A DNA stretch of 62,665 bases. It comes from Pezicula radicicola. Lineage: Eukaryota > Ascomycota > Leotiomycetes > Helotiales > Dermateaceae. Shown one piece after another: positions 1 through 12,551 of the stretch. A model generated the notes under the pieces. It was given only the letters and a program-made list of their open reading frames with translations. It made no database searches and was not told where the DNA came from. The DNA is taken from contig PDUO01000122.1 of NCBI GenBank assembly GCA_003008705.1, forward strand, positions 6,437 to 69,101, written 5' to 3'. The position numbers were made by a program, and so were the translations under genes. Every line of letters begins with the position of its first letter. The first letter of the stretch is position 1.

Positions 1-290
1 AATATATTAAAAAGACTTAAAAAATAAAAATATATATATATTTAAATATAATTAAAATTCTAAAACTAACTAAAGTAAAATAAATAAAGTACTATAAGAC
101 TTTAAGCTTTATAAATAACTCTAATAAATACTTTCTTTATTACTTTACTTATCTTAGAACTATTCTTTAAAGTATACTAGCCCTCCTAAAATACCTCTAG
201 CCCTCTAGTCGTGCGTATAGACCGACTATTAAACTTACTATAAACCTATTAGATAAATTAACTATAATATTGTATTTCTACTTTCGAACT
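1..290. other. A+T-rich block, no gene
   Basis: The sequence is almost entirely A and T with only short open frames, and base composition changes sharply by about position 300. This is typical of fungal DNA inactivated by RIP. No recognisable protein similarity survives. Confidence 0.7.
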
Positions 291-477
291 CTACCTAACG
301 CGACTATAATTCTGATCATTTGATCTACAGCTATTTGACCCCGGAAGTAGAAAGGATCGGTTGTATACTTAGGGGGCTCTGGCCGATGCGGCATCTAATA
401 ACTTAGCCATGGAGGGAGTGGTTGAGTATCAAGTCGAGCGTATATCCCTAGCTCAGAGCCATCATTTACAGCCACTA

Positions 478-2396
478 CTACTGATAGGCAGGGTCGACCA
501 CCTTGCCACTATCTACAAGATCCAGCTCATCAATTCTCTCTCTAGCATATTCGACCCGCTTCCAAGTCTTGATGCCCCCAGTCCTTGTATCAAGTTCAAA
601 AACCCGCGTTCGTCGGTGATATCGCTTGTCGCCGTACGAGCAATACCCTCCGAATCCACTGCCCCCTCCGTAGCACAGCCAGGGGCCGTGGGGGTTGTCG
701 CCATCCTGCTGCGATTCTTTTGGTGGCCGAAGAGCGCAAAAGTCATTCACATGATCGTGCCCACACCCTAATACTGCTATGCCTTCTTGGGCCAAGGCAT
801 CGTAGAAGTGGGAATTGAAGCTTGGTCCTTCAGTTGGTTCTCGTCGCTTGCCGCCCCGCACTATGAGATCGCTGTCTGCGTATTCTGGAATTGGGATATG
901 CATGAAAGCCAGAGATAGATGATTATTGTCCTGCTCACGGCGGCCCTGTCGCAGCGCCTGGGAAGTGCATGTGAACCAGTCGATTTGGCTTTGCTTAATT
1001 GGGTCATAGTCTGGATCTCGTACCTTACTCGGTATTTGCCCGTGCGAGTCTAAGAAGTATAGAGTCGATAACGGGAGTTGTGATGGCTCAGCAGCGAAGA
1101 TTTGAAGGTAGTAGTTTCCTACGCCGTCAACCCGCTCTGGGCCTGACTGACAAAGACTAAACGGCAGATCCTGGTATAATGACATCTGTGCCGTGCCTGC
1201 CATGCTATCTCGTTAGCAAGAGTCGCAAGTTATCGTTTCAGAATATTGCTCGCCAAATTGTAACACCCTGAGTGTGTTCTCGATCGCTTGCTCTGTTTAT
1301 GGGCTATTGAAAAAATTGACTCACGCGATAATGCGTAAGTACCCTCATCGTCATGATTGCCAAAGACGGCTGCGTATGGGATTGAACGCTCGATCAAAGG
1401 AGCAACTACCTTGAAAAGGGTAGATTGACTGTCCAAGATGTCGTGGTGCAATTGATCTCCAGTAAGAATCACAAGGTCTGGTTTCTCGACATCCAAAATT
1501 CCCCCAAGAAAGTTTATAGTGAGTGCGTCAGCCCCGCGTTCAGGCAGAGGCTTCCCATGGGCATCAATAGCATCTTTGCACACCCCCACGCCAGTCACCA
1601 TGTGTGTGTCGGAGATCTGGACAATCTTGAACTTACCATCCTCCTTGACCCGTAGTGGCATCCGAGGGACGTCTGGTCGCGGCTTCGCCCTGCCCTGCCG
1701 TACGGTTAGTCTTGCGACTGGTACCTCAGGGTGAGCGCCTAGCAGGAGCGGCATTCCCATAAGAGCCCATTGCGATCGCGGGTCAACTGCATCAACACCG
1801 AAGAGAACGTCCACGGCCGTCACAGCCTGGTGGCGGTCGCCAGTGTAGGGGCTTCTTAATACCCAGATGCCGCCGGGTCGACGCCCCCATAGGTTCTCCT
1901 TGTCCGAGCCAGCGCCAGCGCTGGGATGCAGCTCGCCAACTCTGATCTCCGTAACCACTAAGTCGTCCATAGTAAGGTCTTCTTCTCTCGCCTGTGCTAT
2001 CTGCAGCCACGCAGTCTGCTGAGCTGTATGTAGGTAGAGGTCCTTCTCTATGCGGAGCCATCTCGGTGAGTCAAGGGTGCAGGTGGAAAGAGGATCGGCC
2101 AGAGAGCAGAAGCTTACGGTCAGATCGGTGACAACTAGGTGCGCGTTGGCACTGCCGACCTCAATTTTGGAAGGATTGGACAACGTCGCCATCTTGGCGG
2201 GGGAGAAGGAGACCGACATGCGCTTGTATACATGGGACATGGAAAAGGAAGGTGGAGCGCCAGTTATTCCGGCCGAGACGTGGCCTCGCGCCGCGCCGCC
2301 ACTCCCGCTCCCGCTTTTAGTTAGGATTTGGGGGCGGAATCTCTTAGTACACCTCAAGTCGCGCCTATGCAGTAGATTGTCTTCTGTGGCAAGCAC
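478..2396 (-). CDS. Dcr2-like calcineurin-type phosphoesterase
   Basis: Predicted metallophosphatase of the fungal Dcr2 family, which in yeast acts on the unfolded-protein-response and cell-cycle machinery (family knowledge). Two exons are seen: 2396..1325 and 1196..478. The 128-bp intron 1324..1197 starts GTGAGT, has a perfect CTAAC branch site and joins LSR to TAQMSLYQ in frame, giving about 596 residues. Metal-binding motifs of the fold are all present in order: ISDTHM, LTGDQL, FGNHDDE and, near the end, LGCGHDHVND. The N-terminus is uncertain: the first ATG gives a Ser/Gly-rich stretch without the membrane anchor usual in this family, so an upstream exon may be missing. Base composition is ordinary and no stop codons interrupt it, in contrast to the genes that follow. 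Confidence 0.85.
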
Positions 2397-2560
2397 ATGT
2401 TTATGTTACACGGGGCATGGCAGGGCGGCAGCTGAAACGTGATACTGTCCTTCGTAGGCTGGCAGACCACCGTCACATTACAGGCAGACGTTCATGCAGC
2501 CTCGTCTGCAACCTCATCTGGCATGCGAGGCAGTGCTTTTATATTGCTATTATTACCGGA

Positions 2561-2561
2561 G

Positions 2562-2593
<32 letters not shown>

Positions 2594-2599
2594 TCTCTC
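2561..2599. repeat. CT dinucleotide microsatellite
   Basis: A run of CT units with one A interruption lies about 165 bp upstream of the minus-strand phosphatase start, in its presumed promoter or leader. Confidence 0.9.
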
Positions 2600-2686
2600 A
2601 TCAAAGTTTCTTTGTTTCTCTTTAACAAACCATGTATCTCAATTTTCGCCTCTTAGGGGTAATAGAGACGTAGAGAATATGCTCGG

Positions 2687-5511
2687 ATGGATCCGATATC
2701 AATCACAGCCTTTGTCATTGCGATCCTGTAGATCGCCGGGAGCTCGGGAAATGTTCTTCATACACTCTTATCTTTGCGGGGTGCGCCTTAACAATTGCAG
2801 CAGCTGTCGAACGAAGCCGAGGCCCTGAGAGGTGAGTCTATTCCTGTGATCTCGCGAAGACGATAAAGGCTAGAACTAACCTCGACCGTAGCTCTACTGC
2901 TCGAGACGGAGTGTTGCCTACAACACCGGCGTGAATCTGACGGATACGCACAGGTGGAGGCATCCAATACTCCCGTACTCCAGACAGTAAGAGAGCATGT
3001 GCTTGAATTTGAGCAATTAATCCTCAACCGACTCCGGCGCAGTGAGATCCTAGATGCTCATGGCTTACCAAAGGTCAAGCACGAATACTGGTTACGAGCC
3101 GGTTCCGAAATCCAGCACATTAAGCAGAATATTCGAGACTCGCGCGAAATCTTAAATACTCGACTTAAACTACTTGGCTGGACAATAGGTAAGCAAAGTG
3201 CCTGGTTTCCGCAATATGGTCATGCTGATTTAATAAACTGCTAGTGAAAATGTGAAAACACAAGTCCTCTAGATTCAACGCATAACACTTACAAGCCAAG
3301 AAACCATTCGCGAGCTGGAAAATCGTCAGCAGGAATTGCAACATAAGTTTCGACAGTTGGGAAAACATGCTAAGCAAAGTCTGGAGCAAACACAGGCGTA
3401 TCTCAAGCAAAGAGAAGTAGATATTATTGCCCATCTAGTCCCCATGCACATCGAGCAACGCCAAAACTTTACGGCTCTTCAGGCTACCTTCACAAGCTCT
3501 ATGTAGCCTCTTCTTACTCAGATTGAACAGATATCACTAGCTTTAAACCAATAGACTCAAATGCGGCAACATTTAGTTGGCAACGCTCAAATTCTATTCT
3601 ACAATCCCGAGACGTCTCGTAATAACTCAGCTGTTCGCATCTCTGTAACCATAGCTTCACAGCAGTGCCTAAGGGGTTGCAGCTGTCAGTGCCATACCCA
3701 CGCATCAAGTCGTTCTCCCTTATAGCTTAGAAGTGTGTTTGGCCAACTTTTATGGACTTACAGTTCTTCTATTTCGATGAGATCTTGCAACTATCCTCCC
3801 TGCCGAAAGGGCTTAGGCAAGCATCATTTTATTACTACTTCCCACCATGGCTGGTCTCAAGGGCAATTATAGCCTCCACAAATCTAGACAGTCGTTTTAG
3901 TGCCGGCGCAAAGGTGTTTATTAACATACTTCTTATCGTCCCCGAGGAGGGTCACCTTGTTTGGTCGCTCGTGATAGCTGGAAACTTGGAGCAGCTGCGA
4001 AACCTATTGGCGGGACAAAATCTGGTGCAGGTTAAGAACCAGTGGGGTCAGTCTATAATGCACGTAAGTAACACCTCGTTGCTTCTCACACCCTCTGCTT
4101 GCAGGACGCGTCTCGATAAGTATGGAAGCAGTAAGTCTGAATTGTGTATTGTTGGCACTAACTATAAATAACAACTGCAGGTCGCTGCCAAAATACATCA
4201 GCTAGCTGTTTTCAACTTCCTCATCTCTATCGGCATGGGTGAGCATTCTCCGGATGAGAACCAAAGACAGCCGCCACTACCGTCTTAACACGGAGAGGGA
4301 ACCAGGAGTATACACTTAGAATCGATGCAGACGATTTAGCTAACCGCCTTAGCTGGACGCCTTTGCACAAAGCAGCTACGCTGACCCGAGAAAGATGAAA
4401 ATTAATAGAAGCCCTTCTTCTGGAGTCCGAGTATGTCGATATCAATAGCAGAGATGCTCTTGGCAGAACACCTCTGCATTGGTTAGCCGAAAATGGCGAG
4501 GCAGACGCCATACAACTCCTCACCTAAGACCTATGAAGAGCTGATGTTCACACGCGTAACAATTGCGGATTAACGGCATTGCACTGTGCGTGCTGGGCTG
4601 ACGATCTTGAAAGCGCGGCTGTACTCCTCGAGGCAGGCAGCAAAGCTAATGCGCAAGATAAACATGAACGAACTCCCTTGCTTCATTTTAACAACCACAA
4701 ACTGCTAGACCTCCTGCTTGAGAAGGGAGCGGATGCGTATATCGCTGATGATGACGGTGCGAATATTATGCACTATGTTGCTGTATCTGACCAGGCTGTT
4801 CTAGCGAAGACTTTGCTGGAACGGTACGGCCATACACTCTGTATTACGAACCATAATGGAGATACGCCACTCGGCTTGGCTATTCAAAATAATAGCCTAG
4901 ATGTTCTAGAGGTTTTGCTCCTATTTTTAGAGAATTTCCCGGTAGGTGGCTAATTTTCATTTCTCTGTCACAAACAGAAGGAGAAGAGAGGCTCGACCTG
5001 CGCCATGCCTTGAATTCTCGTCGACTAAGAAGCGAGCGGAAAACAATATCCATGGTAAAAAGATTGACAACTCCTGCGTTTCAACCCAACTAGTACATCT
5101 TAGCCAACCATTTCTCTCTCCACTAGTTTTCACAAAACTTTCGACTCTAACACATCCCTCTCATAGATCGAAAAAGTAAGCATGTCTAACCTCTATAAGA
5201 GAAACACCCTCTATCTCGCAGCCTTATACGCAAGCGCCGAGGTAATAGAAATGCTTACCTCCGCTAATCTCTCCGTCCTTGAAGCGATAGCCGATGCCCT
5301 AGACAAAGACGGCCATTCACTAAATGAATGCTTTGTGAGATGCAGCAGTGTGCATTGTGCTGTTACAAGAAAGAAATGGGATGTTAAGAAGAGAGCTTGG
5401 GTTAGGTTGGTGATATCCGTAAGGGGGGAAAGTGTTGTTGTTGATGAACATGATGAGACGGAAGTCAGGTTTGAAGAGAATGCTTGCATAAAGCGCAAGC
5501 ACTCGTTTTAG
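2687..5511 (+). pseudogene. Decayed STAND-type N-terminal domain plus ankyrin-repeat gene
   Basis: A once-large fungal gene can be followed across all frames. It starts at ATG 2687 (MDPISITAFVIAIL), the usual opening of fungal STAND-associated N-terminal (PigL_N-like) domains. An intron (GTGAGT...GTAG, about 2832-2890) follows, then a helical segment (VREHVLEFEQLI) and a Gln-rich coiled coil near 3310-3500. Near 3670-3710 is a Cys cluster CSCQCHTH, then YYYFPPWLVSRAI, both characteristic of a fungal ankyrin family. Ankyrin repeats follow from about 3960 to 4940 (GRTPLHWLAENG, GLTALHCACW, ADDDGANIMH) and again at 5182. It is broken by TAG after FVIAIL, TAA after LRGAP, TAG after SLALNQ, several more stops and at least one frameshift near 3805. 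Most stops differ from CAG, CAA or CGA by one C-to-T change. Such proteins are thought to act in non-self recognition (inference from family). Confidence 0.75.
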
Positions 5512-5559
5512 GATGTAACTAATAAAGATGAAGAGAATGGTCGTCTTTTTTAGGTAGCG

Positions 5560-6410
5560 AGACCGGGTGTGAGACTGAGAGTATGTCGGAAGAGGAAGTG
5601 GAATTTATAGATGCAGAGGATGTTCTATCCTTCTTCTTTTTCTTCGGGGTTGAAAAGGAACCCTAGCCGAAGTCTACTATAGGTTCTATAGCCGGCTTAG
5701 GTTCTAGGGGTGGAGTTAACATCTCTATTTCGATCGACTTTCTACCCTTTTTCTTCTTGTACTTCTTAGTAGTGTTAAACGATCCCTATCTAAAATCATC
5801 GTTAGGAGGCGCATCGAGTTCGGGTGGTACGCTGAGACTTCTTCCACGATGCTGTAAGTAGAACAAACTTCCCCTATGGGATGTCCCCCTTTAACCCGAC
5901 TTCCTTCGACTGTAACCTTAGTAGGAAGGTCTTTAGCAGGAACCTCTATTAGATATTCCTCTACTAGTTGGGTTTCATTAAATATAAACCCTACTTTCTT
6001 TTCTTCTTGTCCTTCTTAGAAATACCCCAGGAGCTCTAATCAAACCTAATTATCTTAGATTCTTAAGAGACTAGCTCTTTAGAGACAGAGATAGGTTCCT
6101 TAGCTAGAGGTTTCTTATTAACATCCTTCACAACGGCTTCTTCAATAGGAGCCTCGTCGACTAAGGGTTCTTTAGAAGCGCCCTCTTCAACTAGATGCTC
6201 TTCGTCGACAGACTCGTTAGGAACAGTATGATCTAATAAAGTCGATCCTAGAGTAGCAACGAAGATAGTTTCCGACTGAACTCTACTTCTAGCACTAGAA
6301 TCACTCTGCCATCCCCTGCGTAGAGTTATACGTTGCAGTATAATTCCCTGAAACGGAACGGTATTCCTATTTGCCGAGAGAAGCTTTACGAGTTCTCTTT
6401 CTATGAACAC
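5560..6410 (-). pseudogene. Fossil of a repetitive acidic/Lys-rich protein
   Basis: Read on the minus strand, an open stretch (6410..6063) rich in Glu, Lys and Pro (VDEAPIEEAVVKDVNKKPLA) is followed by at least three degenerate copies of one motif. These read FD.SSWGISKKDKKKRK, DDFR.GSFNTTKKYKKKK and VDFG.GSFSTPKKKKKD, where a dot is a stop codon. In two of them the stop sits where Trp is expected (TGG to TAG). Fungal hypothetical proteins with such W-G-x-x-KKxKKK tandem modules exist, but I assign no function. No genuine ATG start is visible at 6410. Confidence 0.5.
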
Positions 6411-6680
6411 TCGAGTATAATATGTGGGAAATTAAATGAGAGTCTAAATTGTCTGATTCTAAAAAAATGAGTGGGAGGCAGGAGGCCTTTATATATACAG
6501 GTTGGGCATTGATTCCTATACAAAATAAGGCATTTCGGATATAGCGGCAATGCGCACGGAGCGCTACAATTGAAAATAAAATTGGTGAGCAAAAGGCCCG
6601 AAAAAGAAGAAGCAATTATAGTCTGTAATGAAGATATACTAACAAGTGACCAAAATGAGCCTTAATGGCTGACACTTTCA
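6404..6680. repeat. Dispersed repeat, copy A
   Basis: About 270 bp are clearly related to 25327-25600 in the same orientation. Shared blocks include GGCATTTCGGATA(T/C)AGCGG and CAATGAAGATATACT. On the minus strand both copies contain a TATATAAAGGCC core-promoter-like box. It may be the end or promoter of a mobile element or of a duplicated gene family. Confidence 0.75.
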
Positions 6681-6950
6681 GACTCCCTAAGCAAAGTCTC
6701 GATAGCATCTCGAGTAGATGTGCAATTAGGCTCGCTGTGCAGGAACTTGGTCCATGTTGCGGTAAAGGGATCGAAGCTGACCCATAGAGACATTTGAGGT
6801 TCGCTGCTGAGAATTAGTTGTGAAAGATATTGGGCATCACGCGAGGCTGAAGTGACACATACCGAGCAGTTGTATACGCGGGAGCCTTGTGTTTTTGAGG
6901 ATTTATACTGTTTTAATGAGCGGCGCGCGTCCTCACTGAAAGAAGGAAAG
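6665..6950 (-). pseudogene. C-terminal coding relic, family unknown
   Basis: A minus-strand frame stays open for about 90 codons and ends in TAA near 6665. Fragments read VYNCSVCVTSASRDAQYL and MSLWVSFDPFTATWTKFL, a plausible globular protein end. The upstream part (to about 7115) is interrupted, possibly by an intron ending CTATTTCAG. I do not recognise the family. Confidence 0.4.
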
Positions 6951-7300
6951 CTGTCTCTGATCCACTGAAATAGTTATACCAGTAACTATTTTCACCTCGC
7001 CCACCATCAGACCATCGTTCCAAGCAAAGTCTGTATTGCTTTGTGTTTGTGTTCGGCAGCAATGTACATGTAGTAGTCTTCGCTTGCCTGTTCTAGTACC
7101 TGTTAGATAAAACATGCATGTAATCGATTATGTCCATTTTATGCAGCCCGTCTGTGAAAGGAGGAGAGTATGTGGAGTATATTCGTTGCCGAATAAGGTG
7201 GTGTTAATCTTGGAGAGATTTCTTCTAATACACAACTTCTTTCTATTGTAGAAGCTTACCTATTATATGACAGGTGGATATCCTAAGAAGCCTCGATTAC

Positions 7301-10195
7301 CTACAACTTCCATTCGATCTCCCTCATTGCGTTTTCATCCTCTTCTAGTGCTGGATCGACTGGATGCTTGAAAGGTTTCTGCTTTAAATTTTGACCAAAG
7401 TTGACACATATTTCGGCGTTAAACGACCGTAAGCCTACTATGGGGAACAACCTTCCGTTGATACCTTCAAATACGTCCTCTTATAGTGTTTTTTTCAGCG
7501 ATAATCACTCCTCAGCTGGTTCGGGGTGTCGGTCACTTACCTAAAGTTTGCCTATCTCTTGTGAAGTAAACGAATCCCCGCACAGGATCCACGCAGCACA
7601 CCGTATGACTTGTCCTTTTCCAAAGGGTCCGTTATTGAATGATATCTCGTCCGGCTCGTGAAACATGCCACCGTCGTCGCCGTGATACCCCCACGCGTCC
7701 TCCTCCCAGCCTGGCACGTTTCTAAGGGCAGATCCTTTATGGTAAAACCCAATACCTATTTTGCTGTGGAGAGTGATAGAGATAAATATACGTTCCGGTT
7801 TCCAAACGTCGCAAGAAGGATTGAGAAGACCTACTTAGTTTCCCTGGAATTAACTACAGTGACCTCGAAATAGAATTTTCCTGATGGTTGAATCGGGTGA
7901 TCTACGCGAGTCGCGGCAGCTTCTATTATGGATATCTGTTAGTAAAACTGAATAGACGCTTTAAGAAGATAATCCACCTTACCGGGTTCAACGACTCCTT
8001 CAATAAATCGGTACTTGACCGACATCCCGTCGTCACTAACAATTTTCTAGTTTCGTAGGCTCATTAATCGAACTCTACTGAGATGGTGGGAGGGTCTCCT
8101 AGAAGCTTGGTGACTCCTATCGTGTCTATCTTTGGGCTTAAAGGCAGTTGCGAGGTCTTACAAGCTCCACCCATGCTCGTCCTTCGCCTTAGACGCTGAG
8201 TCGTTCCGCAAGAGAAGTTTCGCTATATGGAAGTTTTCTTAGTCGAAGGTTAAGGAAACCAAACGTGGATCTTCACTAATTGCCTCCAGTAATTTAGCCA
8301 AGAGGTATTCCAGCGCTGCCGCTTGTCTGTTGTCCGGCAGCTCCGTCGTAATGTCTACGGGTGTCTCCGCCATAGTATCCAAGTCTATTATATCGAGAAT
8401 TTTTGTCATCATCTTCTCGCTCCTGTGCTGGAGAGCAAGCCAAAGAATATTATGGCCATCCTCATCCACTTCGCTAATGCTAAAACGCCCGCTCGTACGC
8501 ACCACCTCAAAGGCATCGACGTTGTTACCGCAAACTGCCTGCAGCAAAAGAGTATTACCATCGGCATTCTTGATATCTACCTCTACAGGAGATTCGGCCT
8601 TATCAAGCATTATGCGAATAAGATCCGCAGACCTTTCCTTTGCTGCTAAGTGTAGTGGGATGTTCTTTCTATCATCTAGGCACATTAGATCGGCGCCAAA
8701 GTTGACGAGAACCTTGGCGGATGAGGTATAACCGTACTTACCAGCCATATGCAATGCGGTCATCCTAAATTCTGTCTTAAAATTTACTTCCTTATTGGAT
8801 TTCTTAAGAAGCAGCTCCAGGATATCCGACGAGTCGTAGGCGGCATGAAGCGGGAGCCAATTACCCGGCCCAGTTGCATCTGGAGAGGCGCTATGTTCAA
8901 CCAGTATCCTCGCCGGACGTATCTTCCTATTGTAGGAAGCAAGGAATAACGGTGTTGAATCGTAGTTATCTTTCATGTCGATGTCTACCACCTTTGGAGG
9001 TTCAAGAAGCGCAGGGGGTTCAAGAAGAGCAGAGACAACAGCTTCACTGTCGTTCACTGAACCTTTATGCAGTGGTGTCTGGCCAATATCGTCTAGAGTG
9101 TTCGGATCTTCCCCATGAGCCATCAGCAGTTTCACTACCGCCGCGTGTCCTCCATCTGCGGCGTACCATAGCAGAGATCGATTCGTCGACACCTGTTTGT
9201 GCGATTGAGCAAGTAGGCGGACTGCTTCCTGAGCTGTTTTCTCGGTTTCCACAAAATGCTGAACAATATCCAATCGTCCATACTGAGCCGCATACGACAG
9301 AGGCGTACGACCATTGTTATCCGCCAGATACATGTCAGCTTCGCATGATTTTGCGAGGATTTTAATAACAGCTATATAGTTACCCTCTGCGACCAAAGAG
9401 AGTGCGGTTCGCCTGGTTTTGTTTTTCGGGCTTCTATCAATGTTATGCTTCTCAAACAGTTGCACTAGAAGCTCCACGATAGAGGCATGCCCACTTTTAG
9501 ATACCAAGTGAAGTGGATGATTTTCTTCTTCGTCTATAGGCTCTGAAAGGAGTGTCACTGGCAAGTCAATCAGGTTCTTCTTGAAGAATGTGATGTATCT
9601 GTTTTAAACTGATTGTAGGACGAACTTGAGGCAAAAAGAAGTCGATGTAGGCTCGCTAAACGATTCCCAGAGCACTTGCAGTACCTTCTCATTTGATGCG
9701 GATGTAATCGACGTAAGGCCATTCCTATTTTGCTACGTTTGATCTGCTCCGTGACCGAGCAGTAGTTGGACGATATCTGGGAATCCGCTTGACTAGCGAT
9801 AATGAGAGGTGTATTACCACCGGTGTTGGGTAAGTTAACATCAGCATCCCACGGGAGGAGAAGCTGGATAAGCTCGATGTGCCTATTTTGGGTAGCTAAT
9901 ATTAGTGTAGAACGGCCACTACTATCTCTGAGATTTGTGTCGGCACCTGCATTAAGCAAAAGTTTTGCAATTTCGAGGTATCTCCTTTCGTAGGCTATGT
10001 GGAGCGGAGTCCTATAGCTCTGATCGGTGATGCGGACCGTAGCTCTAGCACTAATGAGTAGATTCACAATTTCCCTGTGTCCATTCTAGCAAGCTAGGTG
10101 TAATGGAGTGCACCCATTATCATCAGAGGAGTCTAGAATACTTCTAGCTTTCCCGCCACCTTTTGCTTTAATATAACGAAGGATCGTCTCAACCA
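7301..10195 (-). pseudogene. Decayed ankyrin-repeat protein with C-terminal SPRY domain
   Basis: Around fifteen ankyrin repeats can be read on the minus strand: NGCTPLHLAC near 10110, then the open stretch 10067..9570, then 9564..8239 (RTPLSYAAQYGRLDIV, GQTPLHKGS, IPLHLAAKERSADLI). A frameshift near 9780 separates the first two blocks. Downstream of 8239 coding continues past stops (AKDEHGWSL.DLA) into a SPRY domain at about 8030-7301: IGIGFYHKGSALRNVPGWEE, AWGYHGDDGGMFHE, INGRLFPIVGLRSFNAEI and CVNFGQN. This resembles the Ran-binding/SPRY type found behind ankyrin arrays in fungi. At least four in-frame stops and one frameshift make it a pseudogene. The ankyrin core alone could still be expressed as a 441-residue fragment, which I think unlikely. 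Confidence 0.75.
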
Positions 10196-10440
10196 ATCAT
10201 GTACTGAACGAGGCTGTCCCACGAGCGCTGGCGCTGATGAAGCGGTAATTAATTCAATTGACGTTGCGTTTGAGTGAGGATACAAGACACGAATTGCGTG
10301 GGTAGTATTCTACTTCCTCCTCGGCGTAATAGTTGTAAGTTTGTTTGATTCTAGTATATTTTACACTAGTAGGGGTAGTCAACTAATAGATTTTCTAGAT
10401 CAAGAGAAATATTACCTCTTTAAGTAAAGTTCAAGTAGAA

Positions 10441-10770
10441 GGCCAACTAGCCCCTGAAGGAGGCCGACAACTCAGTCCCATCTCACGGCTGCCCTTGAGG
10501 TGCCGTTCTGTCTTAAAGTGGCGACACCGTTAGCAAATCGTGAAATCTTGAAAATCTTTCTAGTACTAACAACGAGGAGTCCTCTTCCAAGGCACAGCCA
10601 TGGAAGGTCGACTGGCCTCCAAATGAGGTCGACAACTCGGTACTATTTCTCGGCTGCCCTCAAGGCGCTGTTTTGTCTTAAGATGGCGACACCGTCAGCA
10701 AACCGCGAAATCTTGCAAATGCCTCTGGCACAAGCAACCCTCAAGGTTAATCACCTATTCGACTCAGCCT
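10441..10770. repeat. Tandem duplication, two about 165-bp units
   Basis: Unit 1 (10441-10605) and unit 2 (10606-10770) share long blocks such as CGACAACTC, CGGCTGCCCT, TTCTGTCTTAA/TTTTGTCTTAA and TGGCGACACCGT. Most differences are transitions. The units are partly open in frame but show no known domain. Confidence 0.7.
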
Positions 10771-11430
10771 CAGCGACCAGCAGCGATGGATCGTCATGGG
10801 TCAGTCGAGAAGGACTTCGCTAGGCGAGGGTGGTCGGATCTCATTTACTTTGGATCTCATTTGCTTTGGATCTTGATTTATAAGTCTAGATAGTGCTTTG
10901 CAGGGACTTCTTCGACAGAGTTGCGATCTACTTTGATGGGCGAGTAGCTAGCTTCACATGGATATCCTTTGACAGGATTGTGATCTGATTCGGTGGTTCT
11001 GAAACTTTTGTATTCAATGAAACACATACCAATCTTTTACTGTGCTTGAATGTTGCCTAATGTACTTAATTCTAGGTAATCAATCGTTTGAAACTCGACA
11101 GCTTAATCAAATCCTTAAATCCTTGGCATCTATTAGGATAACACGAGTCGTTTTAATTTAGTGACAATCAACTACTTTAACCTCTAGGTGCATCGCTTTG
11201 AAAGGAGTAATTACAGGATGTGAAAGCGGTGTATACATCCTAACAGCTTACAATCAATTTAAGTTCGCACTAGCTGCCTCCTGGTTTATCAAGGTGAAAT
11301 TTATATAATTCAATTTCAATTTACAAACGTAGTTACGGAAATACAGCAAAACCTCAAGATATAACTAACAAAAACTAACACCAGGGTGTACCTCTGCACA
11401 ATGCAAATCAAGATATCACCATCCTTACTA
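10771..11430. other. No gene recognised
   Basis: Moderately A+T-rich DNA with stops in every frame. I see no domain, repeat or RNA signature here. Confidence 0.5.
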
Positions 11431-12551
11431 TCATGTGAACCACTCAGCCTCAGGAGGATAATTAATATCTACATTTATGACTAAAACTCGTACATCAATA
11501 CTCTCACGAGGAAAGCCACTTATTACCCCAGGCAAATAAAAAGATCTATGTGCGTAGTCTAACAAACATTAACCCTGTAATAGTAGGGGCGGATGGATTC
11601 TAACTTACAACTAAATAATACCAAGTTGCTATTAGTAGCTTTAAAGATCAAAGCCTCTGACAGCTGTAAATCCGCAAGGTAGTACTAAACCTATGCGGGG
11701 GGTTGTAATAAATCATGCAATTCTCTGCGACGACGCGTTCATAAACCGCATCTACTAGAACGATATCTGCATCTTCAAGAGACCTGGAATCACACATTGC
11801 CAAAGGCCAATCAAGGACTGGCCCTTTTAGCGGCTTCTACACACTACGTACTCGGCGTCAGCGGGCATCGAGAGAAAAATGCGTAGGGTGGGATGAGGTG
11901 ATAGAAGCACGTATATAACACAACGCACCCTCGACTTTAGAATCTCATTAGTGTGCTCTCTATACACCTCTCTAACAATGTCTTTAATCCCTTCAAGAGT
12001 GATATCTATTCGTGATCAAATGCTGTTGATTATCTGCTTAAGTTAATCACAAGCTTACTAATGCGTAAGAGTGAGTTCAGTTGTCCAAAGGTATATTTCT
12101 CCTTAGTCGAGATAGGGAACATCTCGTGACGCCGCCGAAGCTCAAACATCATTAGTCACCACAGCTTATACGGAGAGCGAGGGAAACTTACTTCATAATC
12201 CAGTGAGTGCATATACTTGGCCTTGCACACCTTCTTGACCAACTCCCGCACTTCCTTCATGTATACAGCGTGAACCTTATCCCAATCGAAGAAATTGTTA
12301 TAGTTGAGATTACTGGCGAGTTTATGAACCTCAAATCCGTTGGTGTCGAGTGAAAGAGTTGATATCGCAGGTCGGAGATTGTAGATGTCGACTAGATATG
12401 TTTCCATTAAGAAGTTGGTCTTAGGAACTCCCCTAATGGGCATATATCACATTATATATGGCTTCTCGTGGTCCCATAGCGAGACCCTCTTCAAGAATTT
12501 TATGTCCGATTTCATAGGTTGTGTATCAGAGGCCACAGCCTCAAGGGTCAT
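11431..12551 (-). pseudogene. Decayed CmcJ/AsaB-like oxygenase gene
   Basis: From ATG 12551 the minus strand reads MTLEAVASDTQPMKSD, a TGA at 12449..12447, then the open block 12443..12156 with ETYLVDIYNLRPA and LDTNGFEVHKLAS. These are typical of the fungal CmcJ/NvfI/AsaB-like hydroxylase-desaturase family of secondary metabolism. An intron begins GTAAGT after LDYE. Later family landmarks follow across several frames: EGIKDIVREVYREH, KGPVLDWPLAMCD, CMIYYNPPHR and the end FPRESIDVRVLVIN. It is spread over stops and frameshifts, so it is non-functional. The fact that it covers the full family length shows it was once a complete gene. Confidence 0.7.
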
